From assembly GCF_000981035.1 (NCBI RefSeq), contig NZ_LAYJ01000112.1, positions 184,520-248,519 on the forward strand: a DNA stretch of 64,000 bases, read 5' to 3'. The translations under genes and the position numbers were made by a program. Under the pieces are notes generated by a model, which worked only from the letters and a program-made list of their open reading frames with translations, made no database searches and was not told the DNA's origin. This DNA is from Christensenella hongkongensis (GTDB taxonomy: Bacteria > Bacillota > Clostridia > Christensenellales > Christensenellaceae). Below, one piece after another: positions 25,821 through 34,802 of this stretch (position 1 is its first letter; every line of letters begins with the position of its first letter).

Positions 25821-25850
25821 AAAAGCCGCCCAATGTGAAGGGCGGCTTTT
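25821..25850. terminator. Bidirectional terminator between two small genes
   Basis: AAAAGCCGCCC and GGGCGGCTTTT (11-bp perfect stem, eight-base loop) with A and T tracts on both sides; it can end both convergent transcripts. Confidence 0.88.
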
Positions 25851-25853
25851 GTG

Positions 25854-26033
25854 TTATTCTTTTTCTTCAGATTCGTATTTTTGGGATTCCCGGGATTCCC
25901 TTTCATGCTCCCTGTGTTTGTCCACTTCCTCTTTGAGCCGCGCCTGCTTCTGGCTGTTTTCCGCCTCGTAAGCGTCGCGCTCCTTGCGGATTTCGTTATC
26001 GTGAACCGCGGAGCGGTGTCCGTGCATTGTCAT
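25854..26033 (-). CDS. Small highly charged protein (59 residues)
   Basis: A minus-strand frame of 59 residues, starting MTMHGHRSAVHDNEIRKERD and ending in an alternating Glu/Ser/Lys tail. About half the residues are charged. GGGAGGG lies seven bases before the ATG at 26033, and a terminator lies just past the stop, so it is bounded like a real gene. It has no cysteine, membrane span or recognised domain and is predicted to be helical or coiled coil. Function unknown; no family recognised. Confidence 0.7.
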   Translation of the reverse strand: MTMHGHRSAVHDNEIRKERDAYEAENSQKQARLKEEVDKHREHERESRESQKYESEEKE

Positions 26034-26214
26034 TTTGTTTCCCTCCCTGCTTGATCGGTTTTATACATAATACACTCTTTGTTTTGTATATAAACCGGGA
26101 ATTGTACGAAAGATGTAACAAGAAAGCAAACAATGGGAGAGTCAACTGTTATTTGTGCTAAAATAGTGGAAAAAGGGTATGCTGGATGCTTTTCAGAATG
26201 AGGAGGCAATTAGG

Positions 26215-27147
26215 ATGAAGAAACGCATTAACGCCAAAACGCTGACGATCGATCTCATACTGTTCCTGGTGGGAAGTTTTGTATTTGCGATCGCGATTAA
26301 TTCCTTTATATCGCCGAACAACATTGCGCCGGGAGGGCTGACCGGTATCGCGACTATGCTCAATTACGTGTTTGGGCTGCCCATTGGTACCATGGTGATC
26401 GTGATGAATATTCCTTTGTTTCTATTGGGATTTTTTGCATTCGGTTTTCAATTTGTGATCAAGACCGTCGCCGCGACGATCATTTCATCGGTGATGATTG
26501 ATGTGACGGAGGGGCTGCTTCCGGTCTATCAGGGCGATCCGCTGATTACGATCGTATTTGGTGGAGCGCTTTATGGAGCGGGGATTGCGCTCATACTGAT
26601 GCGCGGGGGCACGACGGGAGGCACAGACCTTGTCGCAAACCTCGTGAGCAAGCGATGGCCGCATATTCCGATGGCGAAAATGATATTGATTACGAATGTG
26701 ATCGTGGTTGCGTGCTCCGGCTTCGTATATGGGAACCTGGAAAGTCCACTGTACGCGATTATCGTCATTTTTATCGAATCAAAGGTAATCGACGCGATTT
26801 TGTACGGTACCAGCATTGCCACCGGTAAGATGCTGTTTATTATTTCAAAGAAAAACGACCTTATTGCAAATGAAATCATCTGCCGGCTTGGAAGGGGCGT
26901 TACGGCGCTCAAATCGCGCGGCGTATATACCGGCCAGGAAGGCGAGATGCTTGTTTGCGCGGTGCGCAGGCCGGAGGTAACGAAGATGTACCATCTGATC
27001 CATAAAATCGATCCCAACGCCTTTATTATCGTAGGAGAGGCGGGGCAAATCAGGGGCGTTGGCTTTCAGCCGAACGACGATCCTGCGGCAAAGGGCTTTT
27101 GCAAGCCCTGCATGGAGAACGAGAAGGCAAATCAGGGAGAAATTTAA
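26215..27147 (+). CDS. YitT-family membrane protein (DUF161 plus DUF2179)
   Basis: A 310-residue integral membrane protein. Five or so hydrophobic segments span residues 10-200, with the family motifs NSFISPNNIAPGGLTGIATM and LMRGGTTGGTDLVANLVSK. A soluble C-terminal DUF2179 domain follows (GRGVTALKSRGVYTGQEGEM). The transport role of the family is not established. AGGAGG at 26201-26206 sets the ATG at 26215. A TGCTAAAAT extended -10 lies about 50 bases upstream. Its stop codon overlaps that of the convergent dehydrogenase gene. Confidence 0.9.
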   Translation: MKKRINAKTLTIDLILFLVGSFVFAIAINSFISPNNIAPGGLTGIATMLNYVFGLPIGTMVIVMNIPLFLLGFFAFGFQFVIKTVAATIISSVMIDVTEGLLPVYQGDPLITIVFGGALYGAGIALILMRGGTTGGTDLVANLVSKRWPHIPMAKMILITNVIVVACSGFVYGNLESPLYAIIVIFIESKVIDAILYGTSIATGKMLFIISKKNDLIANEIICRLGRGVTALKSRGVYTGQEGEMLVCAVRRPEVTKMYHLIHKIDPNAFIIVGEAGQIRGVGFQPNDDPAAKGFCKPCMENEKANQGEI

Positions 27148-28178
27148 AAACACCGTTTGTTATGGAACTTATCACACGAGGGCATTGATTTGCACTGGTA
27201 ACAGATTTCGTTAAACAGGGGCTGATCCTGAAAATATGCGCTTAAGTTTTCGAGCGTCACCCGGGCGATATTCTGCAATGCTTCCCTCGTAAGAAACGCC
27301 TGATGGGACGTAATGATTACGTTGGGCATGGAAATCAGCCGCGCGAGAACATCGTCCTGCACGACGGTATTGGAAAAGTCTTCGAAAAAGAGCTCGCTTT
27401 CCTCCTCATATACGTCAAGCCCCGCCGCGCCGATTTTTCCGCTTTTCAGTCCGTCTACAAGCGCCTCGCTGTCAATAAGGGCTCCGCGGGATGTATTGAT
27501 CAGAGTTACGCCGTCTTTCATACCTGAAATAGAGCCGCCATTAATGAGATGCTGCGTTTCCTTTGTCAGCGGGCAGTGCAGGGAGATTACGTCCGATTCG
27601 CGGCAAAGGGTGGCAAAGTCCACATATTCGATGCCCAGCTCCTCATTCGGATGAAGGTCGTACGCAAGGATTTTCATGCCGAAGCCCTTGCAGATATCGA
27701 TAAAAATCTGGCCGATCTTCCCGGTGCCTACTACGCCCGCTGTTTTTCCGTGCAGGTCAAAGCCGGCAAGGCCGCTTAAGCTGAAATTAAATTCCCGCGT
27801 ACGGTTGTAGGCGTGATGGATTTTGCGGTTCAAAGTCAAAAGCAGGGCCATTGCATGCTCGGCTACGGCGTATGGCGAATAAGCGGGTACGCGCAGGATA
27901 TGTATTTTATCCCAGGCGGCCTTGAAATCAACGTTGTTGTAGCCCGCGCTGCGCAATGCAAGCACGCGGATACCATTCTGGTAAAGAACGTCTATCGTTT
28001 CCGCATCTACCGTATCGTTTACAAAGGCGCATACGCCGTCGCAGCCGCCCGCCATAACCGCAGTGTCCGCATTCAGCTTGTTTTCAAAATATTTCAATTC
28101 AAAACCGTATTCGCGGCTGTACTCGTTAAACCATGTTTTGTCGTATGGCTTCGCGTCGTAAAAAGCAATTTTTTTCAT
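27144..28178 (-). CDS. D-lactate dehydrogenase / D-2-hydroxyacid dehydrogenase
   Basis: A 344-residue NAD-dependent dehydrogenase of the LdhA type, reducing pyruvate to D-lactate in fermentation. It has the LdhA-like N terminus IAFYDAKPYDKTWFNEY, the substrate-loop LRSAGYNNVD, the Rossmann motif GVVGTGKIGQIFID, INTSRGALID with the catalytic Arg nearby, and the catalytic His in ITSHQAFLT. AGAAAGG precedes the ATG at 28178. It follows a small unknown gene by 25 bases and may be co-transcribed with it. The C terminus has an unusual Cys-rich tail (CYQCKSMPSCDKF). Confidence 0.92.
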   Translation of the reverse strand: MKKIAFYDAKPYDKTWFNEYSREYGFELKYFENKLNADTAVMAGGCDGVCAFVNDTVDAETIDVLYQNGIRVLALRSAGYNNVDFKAAWDKIHILRVPAYSPYAVAEHAMALLLTLNRKIHHAYNRTREFNFSLSGLAGFDLHGKTAGVVGTGKIGQIFIDICKGFGMKILAYDLHPNEELGIEYVDFATLCRESDVISLHCPLTKETQHLINGGSISGMKDGVTLINTSRGALIDSEALVDGLKSGKIGAAGLDVYEEESELFFEDFSNTVVQDDVLARLISMPNVIITSHQAFLTREALQNIARVTLENLSAYFQDQPLFNEICYQCKSMPSCDKFHNKRCF

Positions 28179-28202
28179 GGGATCCTTTCTTTTGGCAGTC
28201 TG

Positions 28203-28463
28203 TCAGCTGTCCAGAATTTGTATTTCAAATTTATCATAGGGGAACCTGTCCACAAAATCATCCGGCTTGAATGTCGCCTTACGGAACAGCCCCATTTGTT
28301 TGGTATGATTGGAATGCCACATGGGTACTTCTATGTCGAATTCTTTGGCAAAGCTTTCGAGGCACTCCAAAAGAGCGTCCGAAAAATCCGGCTTGCTGCT
28401 TGTGCAGGTGCTGGCGAGAAGCGTTTTACCATTTTTGTATAATTTGCCCCATACTGTAATCAT
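28203..28463 (-). CDS. Conserved hypothetical protein (86 residues)
   Basis: A small soluble protein starting MITVWGKLYKNGKTLLASTC. It has no signal peptide, membrane span or recognised motif. The segment EVPMWHSNHTKQMGLFRKAT reads like a conserved core in Clostridia hypothetical proteins. AGAAGGACGG precedes the ATG. It sits between the EamA transporter and D-lactate dehydrogenase genes in the same direction, with gaps of 51 and 24 bases, so the three could be one transcript. Confidence 0.75.
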   Translation of the reverse strand: MITVWGKLYKNGKTLLASTCTSSKPDFSDALLECLESFAKEFDIEVPMWHSNHTKQMGLFRKATFKPDDFVDRFPYDKFEIQILDS

Positions 28464-28514
28464 TTCTTAATAACCGTCCTTCTTTTTATTGTAACCAGAT
28501 AACCTGAAGCGCTA

Positions 28515-29480
28515 TCAGTTTTTGTAGAGCGCCGCATTCTTTTTTGGCGGGCGAACCTTGTTGATTATGATGATTCCGGCGCAAACCAGCAGCAGTGCCA
28601 AAAGGCTTTGCAGGTGGAATGCCTGATCTGTTTCTCCTAGCAGCAGCGCGGAAAGGAGTACGCCGCATACCGGTATCATAAAGCCGAATACGGCAACCCT
28701 GGAAACCGGATTGTATTTCAGGAGCATCCCCCATACGGAATAGGCAATCGCAGAAACAAGCGCCAGGTAAATAAGCATGAGCATTCCCTGCATTGTAATA
28801 TGGGGGAGCGCGCCGCCCAGCAAAAGTCCGACGATTGTCATCACAATACCGCCGAATAAAAACTGGTATCCGGAAAGAACCACAGGATCTTCCTGTTTGG
28901 AATAGATTTTGATCATGGACGAGGACATGGCATAGGCAATGTTCGAAAACAGGATAAAGCCCTCGCCGAAAAAGGTGAAGCCGGAAACGGAGCCAAGGCT
29001 TTGCAGGTTAACGACAATAATGCCGGAAAATCCAAGCAGGCAGCCTACAAACTTTGCTTTTGTGAATTTTTCCTGCCGGAACAAAAAGCATGCGATCAGG
29101 ATGGCCAGAAAGGAGGAGGTGCCTCCGATGATTGCGGATTTCACTGCGGTGGTGTTCGCAAGGCCAATATAAAAAAACAGATATTGGGCAATCGTCTGGA
29201 CGAGGGCCAGTTTGCCAATGCTCGGCAGGGAGGCCTTCTGCGGAAGAAGAAACCGTTTTTTCAATACGCTGCCGATAAGAATGGCAAGCGCGCCAGCAAG
29301 AGCAAAACGAAGCCCCGCGAAAAGGATTTGCGAGGCGGTGTCCCCTGAGGAGATCGCAAAGGCGGCATAGCCGAGCTTTACCACCGGGAAGGCGCTTCCC
29401 CAGAGCAGGCAGCATACGATTGCCAAAACGAATACGACGATATTTTTTTGCAAAAACTGCTTCTGTGTTTTTTGCCGCAT
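28515..29480 (-). CDS. EamA-family (drug/metabolite transporter) permease
   Basis: A 321-residue membrane protein with about ten hydrophobic segments arranged as two EamA repeats. The first repeat opens LAIVCCLLWGSAFPVVKLGY and the second includes FGFMIPVCGVLLSALLLGE, the usual end of the repeat. DMT permeases export amino acids or metabolites; the substrate here cannot be predicted. The ribosome site before the ATG at 29480 is weak. It is divergent from the aconitase gene. Confidence 0.9.
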   Translation of the reverse strand: MRQKTQKQFLQKNIVVFVLAIVCCLLWGSAFPVVKLGYAAFAISSGDTASQILFAGLRFALAGALAILIGSVLKKRFLLPQKASLPSIGKLALVQTIAQYLFFYIGLANTTAVKSAIIGGTSSFLAILIACFLFRQEKFTKAKFVGCLLGFSGIIVVNLQSLGSVSGFTFFGEGFILFSNIAYAMSSSMIKIYSKQEDPVVLSGYQFLFGGIVMTIVGLLLGGALPHITMQGMLMLIYLALVSAIAYSVWGMLLKYNPVSRVAVFGFMIPVCGVLLSALLLGETDQAFHLQSLLALLLVCAGIIIINKVRPPKKNAALYKN

Positions 29481-29564
29481 ATGACACCAACTTCACATTG
29501 AATTAATGATACTATACTATATTATATTATATAGTCGACAGCGTCAAAAAGAAAGGCACGCTAC

Positions 29565-29593
29565 TTGAAAAAAGTAGGTAAAACGTATAAAAT
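29565..29593 (+). promoter_or_regulatory. Promoter of aconitase gene
   Basis: TTGAAA (29565-29570), a 17-base spacer and TAAAAT (29588-29593), 45 bases before the start codon. Confidence 0.6.
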
Positions 29594-29638
29594 AAGCAGG
29601 TATATAATTAAGTAGAATAACGGAGGCAAAGAAAAAGA

Positions 29639-31573
29639 ATGGGTAAACCGCTGGCTTATAAAATATTGGAGCAACATCTTGTTTCAGGCGAAATGATTCC
29701 CGGAAGCGAGATTTCCATCCGTATCGATTACACGCTGACACAGGACTCTACCGGAACAATGGCATACCTGCAGTTTGAAGCGATGGGCATCGACCGCGTA
29801 AAGACCAAACGGTCTGTGGCGTATATTGACCACAATACGCTGCAAAGCGGATTTGAAAACGCGGACGACCATAATTATATTATGAGCGTCGCAAAAAAAC
29901 ACGGAATCTATGCTTCGCGTCCGGGCAATGGTATCTGCCATCAGGTGAATCTGGAGAGATTCGGCGTGCCGGGGGCTACGCTTCTCGGATCAGACAGCCA
30001 CACGCCAACGGGCGGCGGGATTGGAATGATTGCAATCGGCGCGGGCGGCCTTGACGTTGCAGTGGCAATGGGCGGCGGCGCATATTACCTGAATTGCCCT
30101 GAATTTGTAAATGTGGAGCTTGTGGGAGAGCTGAAACCGGGCGTATCGGCAAAGGACGTGATTTTGGAAGTGCTGCGCGTGATGAGCGTAAAAGGCGGCG
30201 TGGGTAAGATCATCGAATATACGGGCGAGGGTGTGAAAGCCCTTTCTGTTCCGGAGCGCGCCACCATTACCAATATGGGAGCGGAGCTTGGAGCGACGAC
30301 CTCCATTTTCCCCAGTGACGAAGCCACAAGGGAATTCCTCGCGGCGCAGGGCAGGGAAAAAGACTTTACGCCTCTTTCTGCGGATGCGGACGCGCAGTAT
30401 GACGAGCACATTGTAATTGACCTTGGCACGCTGCAGCCAATGGCCGCGATGCCGCACAGCCCGGATAATGTCAAGACGATCGGGGAAATCGGCCCGATCA
30501 AAGTAGACCAGGTATGTATTGGAAGCTGCACCAACGCTTCCTATCGCGACCTGATGCGCGTTGCGGCTATCCTGAAAGGAAAGACAGTAAACCCGCATAC
30601 AAGCCTGACGATTTCACCCGGCTCCAAGCAGGTGATGAATATGCTGGCCAAAAACGGGGCGCTTGCCGATATGATCGATGCGGGCGCGCGCATTCTGGAA
30701 TGCGCCTGCGGACCGTGCATCGGCATGGGGCAGTCTCCAGCGACGGATGCGGTTTCCGTGCGTACCTTTAACAGGAATTTCTTTGGAAGAAGCGGGACAA
30801 AAAGCGCAAGCGTATATCTCGTAAGTCCTGAAACGGCCGCGGTGACAGCATTAAACGGATACTTATCGGATGCGATGGAGCTTTCAGACCTTTCGATCCT
30901 CGACGTCGATATGCCGGAGCAATTTGAGGTAAACGACAACATGATTATTCCTCCAGCGGAATGCGCGTGTGAGGTAGAAGTGGTACGCGGTCCGAACATC
31001 AAGCCCTTCCCCAAACACGAGCCGCTTGCGGATGAGATCGAGGCGGAGGTTATGCTGAAAATGGAGGATAACATCACAACGGATCACATTATGCCCTCCA
31101 ATGCAAAGCTGCTTCCCTACCGGTCCAATATTCCGTATCTGGCAGATTTCTGCCTGACGCCTGTAGACGAGACGTTCCCGGGCCGCGCGAAGGCAGCCGG
31201 AAAATCGATCCTTGTCGCGGGGCATAACTACGGGCAGGGCTCGTCAAGAGAGCACGCCGCGCTTGCGCCGCTGTATCTTGGCGTTAAAGCCGTTATCGCA
31301 AAGAGCTTTGCACGTATCCACATGGCAAACCTCATCAACAACGGAATTTTGCCGCTCACCTTTGTAAACGAAGCGGATTACGATAAGATCGACCAGGGCG
31401 ATGTACTGAAGATTACCGGTGTGCGTGAAAACGTGAAAGGCAGGGAAATCTTCATTGTAAATAACGAAACCAAGGGAGCAAGCTTTGAAGTAGAGCTGAG
31501 TATTTCGCCGCGCCTGCGTGAAATGCTGCTCGCAGGTGGGCTGCTTAATTACACAAAAGAGGCGAATCAGTAA
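29639..31573 (+). CDS. Aconitate hydratase (bacterial 640-residue type)
   Basis: A 644-residue [4Fe-4S] dehydratase that isomerises citrate to isocitrate. Cluster ligands are Cys297 in IGSCTNAS and Cys357 and Cys360 in CACGPCIG. Substrate-site motifs include LGSDSHTPTGGG, NRNFFGRSG and YGQGSSREHAAL in the C-terminal swivel domain. The length matches the shorter aconitase subfamily seen in Firmicutes and Thermotoga-like bacteria rather than the 890-residue AcnA. GGAGG precedes the ATG. No citrate synthase or isocitrate dehydrogenase gene is beside it; its likely role is glutamate supply through an incomplete citric acid cycle. Confidence 0.93.
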   Translation: MGKPLAYKILEQHLVSGEMIPGSEISIRIDYTLTQDSTGTMAYLQFEAMGIDRVKTKRSVAYIDHNTLQSGFENADDHNYIMSVAKKHGIYASRPGNGICHQVNLERFGVPGATLLGSDSHTPTGGGIGMIAIGAGGLDVAVAMGGGAYYLNCPEFVNVELVGELKPGVSAKDVILEVLRVMSVKGGVGKIIEYTGEGVKALSVPERATITNMGAELGATTSIFPSDEATREFLAAQGREKDFTPLSADADAQYDEHIVIDLGTLQPMAAMPHSPDNVKTIGEIGPIKVDQVCIGSCTNASYRDLMRVAAILKGKTVNPHTSLTISPGSKQVMNMLAKNGALADMIDAGARILECACGPCIGMGQSPATDAVSVRTFNRNFFGRSGTKSASVYLVSPETAAVTALNGYLSDAMELSDLSILDVDMPEQFEVNDNMIIPPAECACEVEVVRGPNIKPFPKHEPLADEIEAEVMLKMEDNITTDHIMPSNAKLLPYRSNIPYLADFCLTPVDETFPGRAKAAGKSILVAGHNYGQGSSREHAALAPLYLGVKAVIAKSFARIHMANLINNGILPLTFVNEADYDKIDQGDVLKITGVRENVKGREIFIVNNETKGASFEVELSISPRLREMLLAGGLLNYTKEANQ

Positions 31574-31578
31574 GAATA

Positions 31579-31625
31579 AAAGGAGCGGGGGGAGAAGCGG
31601 GAGCGTTCCTCCGGCTCCTGTTTTG
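31579..31625 (+). terminator. Probable terminator after aconitase
   Basis: AGGAGC and GCTCCT arms enclose a G-rich and C-rich inner stem, followed by GTTTT. The stem has internal mismatches. Confidence 0.55.
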
Positions 31626-31626
31626 A

Positions 31627-31655
31627 TTGACATTTACAGTGGATTAGAATATTAT
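31627..31655 (+). promoter_or_regulatory. Promoter of the fatty acid operon
   Basis: TTGACA (31627-31632), a 17-base spacer and TATTAT (31650-31655), 53 bases before fabH. No FapR-like or FabT-like palindrome was recognised around it. Confidence 0.75.
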
Positions 31656-31707
31656 TATACTGTCTAAATTTTGACTTATAGAAGAGGACGACGTTACTGG
31701 AGGAAAT

Positions 31708-32658
31708 ATGGGTATACGTATCATGGGCACCGGCAGTTACCTGCCTGAAAAGGTGATGACCAATGAGGACTTTGAAAAAATTATAGATACGTCTGACGAA
31801 TGGATCACAAAACGCACGGGCATCAAGCGCCGGCATTACGTGGAAAACGGAATGTGGAACAAGGATATGTGCGTAATCGCGGCAAACATCGCGATGAAGG
31901 AAGCGGGGATCACGAAGGACGACCTCGGCGGGATCGTGGTCGCGTCTGTGACGAATGAAATGGGCGTGCCCTCCGTGGCAAGCCAGATCCAGCGCGAGCT
32001 TGAAATCCCTGTGGCGGTTTGCTTTGACGTAAACTCTGCATGTACTGGGTTTATGTTTGCGCTAAAGGCGGTGGAAGGCCTTTTGAAACCGGGCGGCAAG
32101 CCGTTTCTGGTGTGCGGAAGCGAGACGCTCTCGCGTTTTATGAATATGGACGACCGCGCAAGCTGTATTCTGTTTGGGGATGGAGCGGGCGCTATGGTTG
32201 TGGAGTATGGCGATAACCTTGAGTATTTTGAGGTGTATTCCAAGCCGGATACGGACGGGCTCATTGAGATCAACGGCATGAATACGCTTGTGGACGGCAT
32301 AGTCCAGCCTTCCTACGCATCGCTGAAAGGGCGCGAGGTATACGTATTTGCAACGCGCGAGGCGGAACGCGTCATCAACGTTGCGCTCGAGGAAACGGGC
32401 AAAACGCCTGAGGAAATCGACTGGTTCCTGATGCACCAGTCCAATCAGCGCATTACGAAAACCATCGCACAGCGCCTTGGACAGCCAATCGAAAAGTTTT
32501 ATTCCAATATCGACGATACGTCCAATACGTCGGCTGCGAGCATTCCGATTGCGCTTGACCAGATGAACAAAAAGGGCTTGCTCAAAAAAGGGCAGAAGCT
32601 TGTAATCGCGGGCTTTGGCGGCGGCTTATCGTCCGGCTGCGCGGTATACGAGTGGTAA
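31708..32658 (+). CDS. fabH: 3-oxoacyl-ACP synthase III
   Basis: A 316-residue condensing enzyme that starts fatty acid synthesis by joining acetyl- or branched acyl-CoA to malonyl-ACP. The catalytic Cys112 lies in DVNSACTGF; the His is in LMHQSNQRI and the Asn in DTSNTSAASIP. The N terminus IRIMGTGSYLPEKVMTN is typical. TGGAGG precedes the ATG. It is the first gene of the operon, right after the promoter; in many Firmicutes a fabT gene stands here but none is present. Confidence 0.96.
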   Translation: MGIRIMGTGSYLPEKVMTNEDFEKIIDTSDEWITKRTGIKRRHYVENGMWNKDMCVIAANIAMKEAGITKDDLGGIVVASVTNEMGVPSVASQIQRELEIPVAVCFDVNSACTGFMFALKAVEGLLKPGGKPFLVCGSETLSRFMNMDDRASCILFGDGAGAMVVEYGDNLEYFEVYSKPDTDGLIEINGMNTLVDGIVQPSYASLKGREVYVFATREAERVINVALEETGKTPEEIDWFLMHQSNQRITKTIAQRLGQPIEKFYSNIDDTSNTSAASIPIALDQMNKKGLLKKGQKLVIAGFGGGLSSGCAVYEW

Positions 32659-32718
32659 ACAGGTAAAAACGCGGTTACAAAGCGTTTGATTAATTATTTT
32701 TCTATGGAGGAAAAGCAA

Positions 32719-32937
32719 ATGATTTATGAGAAAATAGCGGAAATTATCAGTGACAAAATGGATATCGACGTTGACGATATCACAATGGACGCAACCTTTG
32801 AGAGTCTCAAGATCGATTCTCTGGACATGGTTGAAATCGTAATGGACATCGAAGAAGAATTTGACGTATCCGTGGAGGAAGCGGAAAACCTGAAAAGCGT
32901 TGCAGACCTCGTAAAATATATCGAAGACAACAAATAA
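32719..32937 (+). CDS. acpP: Acyl carrier protein
   Basis: A 72-residue acidic carrier protein that holds growing acyl chains on a 4'-phosphopantetheine arm. The attachment site is Ser34 in KIDSLDMVEIVMD. GGAGG at 32706-32710 sets the ATG at 32719, giving a normal-length protein. It lies between fabH and fabD, where fabK often follows; here it is followed only by an 87-base gap. Confidence 0.96.
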   Translation: MIYEKIAEIISDKMDIDVDDITMDATFESLKIDSLDMVEIVMDIEEEFDVSVEEAENLKSVADLVKYIEDNK

Positions 32938-33024
32938 GCAATTATTTTTTTAGAATGAAACAGGAATGCGGGCGCAAAAGTATCTATTTTGCGCTTTCGC
33001 ATATTTGTTTGGAGGAACTGACTA

Positions 33025-33960
33025 TTGGGTAAACTGGCGGTGCTTTTTGCCGGGCAGGGCGCGCAAAAGACCGGAATGGGAAAAAGCCTTTTTGACAACG
33101 TTCCCGCAGCGCGGGCATTGTTTGAACGGGCGGAGAAGGTCCATCCCGGAATTTTGGATATGTGCTTTTCGGCAGAGCAAAGTGAACTGAATCAGACAAT
33201 CAATACGCAGCCTGCTGTTTTTACAGTGGATGTCGCTGCATACGAGGCTTTGAAGTCTGCGGGGATACGTCCCGGCGCGGCTGCGGGGTTTTCTCTCGGC
33301 GAATATGCCGCGATAACGGCTGCGGGCGTGCTGCCCTTTGAGGAAACGCTGCGGCTTGTGGAAAAGCGCGCGGCGTGGATGCAGCAGGCATCTGAGGAGC
33401 ATGAAGGCGCAATGGCGGCGGTGCTCGGGAAAACGGCGGAGGAGGTCAGGCAGCTTGCACAGCAGTTTGCAGGCGGCGGCGTTTTGATTCCGGTCAATTA
33501 CAACTGCCCGGGGCAGACCGTGGTTGCGGGGGATTTATCGCGCATCGAGGCGATGATGGCGTACTGCAAGGAAAATAAAATCAAGTGTATGCGGCTGCCG
33601 GTAAACGGCGCGTTCCATTCGTCGCATATGGCACAGGCTGCAAAAAATATTTTGGGGGAGATTGAGGGCGCGCAGTTCGGCGTACCGGAATTTATCCTTT
33701 ATGCAAACCGTACCGGAATGCCGTACGAAGAGCAGACAATGAAACAGGTAATGGCGGAGCAGACATCCAGCCCAGTGCTGTTCGAACAGATTATACGTTC
33801 GATGATCGGCGAGGGCTACGATACGTTCGTGGAGGTAGGCCCGGGGAAGACGCTCACAGGCTTTACAGGCAGGATCGACAAGGGCGTGAATACATATTGT
33901 ATCAATGATTTTGAATCGTTTGAGGCGGCGGTAAGCGGACTCAAAGAGCTGGGATTTTGA
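33025..33960 (+). CDS. fabD: Malonyl-CoA:ACP transacylase (TTG start)
   Basis: A 311-residue transacylase that loads malonyl groups on ACP. The nucleophile elbow GFSLGEYAA holds Ser90; the catalytic His is in NGAFHSSHM. The protein begins with the family start GKLAVLFAGQGAQKTGMG, and the codon in that position is TTG, eight bases after GGAGGAA at 33011-33017; no ATG or GTG lies nearby in frame. The stop is close to the fabG ribosome site, with fabG starting 26 bases on. Confidence 0.94.
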   Translation: MGKLAVLFAGQGAQKTGMGKSLFDNVPAARALFERAEKVHPGILDMCFSAEQSELNQTINTQPAVFTVDVAAYEALKSAGIRPGAAAGFSLGEYAAITAAGVLPFEETLRLVEKRAAWMQQASEEHEGAMAAVLGKTAEEVRQLAQQFAGGGVLIPVNYNCPGQTVVAGDLSRIEAMMAYCKENKIKCMRLPVNGAFHSSHMAQAAKNILGEIEGAQFGVPEFILYANRTGMPYEEQTMKQVMAEQTSSPVLFEQIIRSMIGEGYDTFVEVGPGKTLTGFTGRIDKGVNTYCINDFESFEAAVSGLKELGF

Positions 33961-33986
33961 TTCCGGAGATACTGGAGGATTTTACA

Positions 33987-34721
33987 ATGGCAAAAACAGC
34001 ACTGATCACAGGAGCTTCGCGCGGGATTGGCAGGGAACTTGCCCTGCGGCTTGCGGATGAAGGCAATAACATTGTAGTCAATTATTTATTTGAGGACGAG
34101 GATTACGCCGGAGCGGTTGCGGAGATCGAGAAAAAGGGCGTAAAGGCAATCGCGATCAAAGCGGATGTAAGTAAATTTGGCGAAGTGGAAGCGATGATGA
34201 AGCAGACGGTGGAAACCTTTGGTTCTATCGATATTCTTGTCAATAACGCAGGCATCACGCGGGACGGTTTGCTGGCCCGCATGAAAGAAGAGGATTTTGA
34301 CGCGGTAATCAACGTGAACCTGAAGAGCGTATTTAACTGCTGCCGCCATGCTGTGCCTTACATGATGAAGCAGAGAAGCGGATGTATTATCAACATGGCC
34401 TCCGTAGTCGGCTTGTGCGGTCAGGGCGGACAGACCAATTATTCTGCGTCTAAGGCAGGGATGATTGGCTTTACAAAATCTTTGGCAAAGGAAATCGGTT
34501 CGCGTAACATCACTGTGAATGCGGTTGCGCCGGGCTTTGTGGAAACACCGATGACAGATGCAATGCCCCAGAAGGCGCGCGAGGAAATTTTAGGCAGCAT
34601 TCCGCTCAGGCGAGGCGGCTCTGTGGACGACATTGCCGACGCAGTCGCTTTTCTTGCAAGCGAGGCGGCGTCTTATATCACAGGGCATGTGCTTTCCGTC
34701 AACGGCGGAATGTATATGTAA
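33987..34721 (+). CDS. fabG: 3-oxoacyl-ACP reductase
   Basis: A 244-residue short-chain dehydrogenase, NADPH dependent, reducing 3-oxoacyl-ACP. Motifs are TGASRGIGREL (cofactor), NNAGITRDGLL (central), the Ser, then YSASKAG with catalytic Tyr and Lys, and VAPGFVETPMTDA. GGAGGA at 33974-33979 selects the ATG at 33987. It lies between fabD and fabF. Confidence 0.95.
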   Translation: MAKTALITGASRGIGRELALRLADEGNNIVVNYLFEDEDYAGAVAEIEKKGVKAIAIKADVSKFGEVEAMMKQTVETFGSIDILVNNAGITRDGLLARMKEEDFDAVINVNLKSVFNCCRHAVPYMMKQRSGCIINMASVVGLCGQGGQTNYSASKAGMIGFTKSLAKEIGSRNITVNAVAPGFVETPMTDAMPQKAREEILGSIPLRRGGSVDDIADAVAFLASEAASYITGHVLSVNGGMYM

Positions 34722-34802
34722 TAAGGGATCAGGCAAAGGCTTTGCCGGCGTGGCGCTCATAAGCGTTGCGGGCGGATTATAGATTGGAAGGAACAAAATT
34801 AT

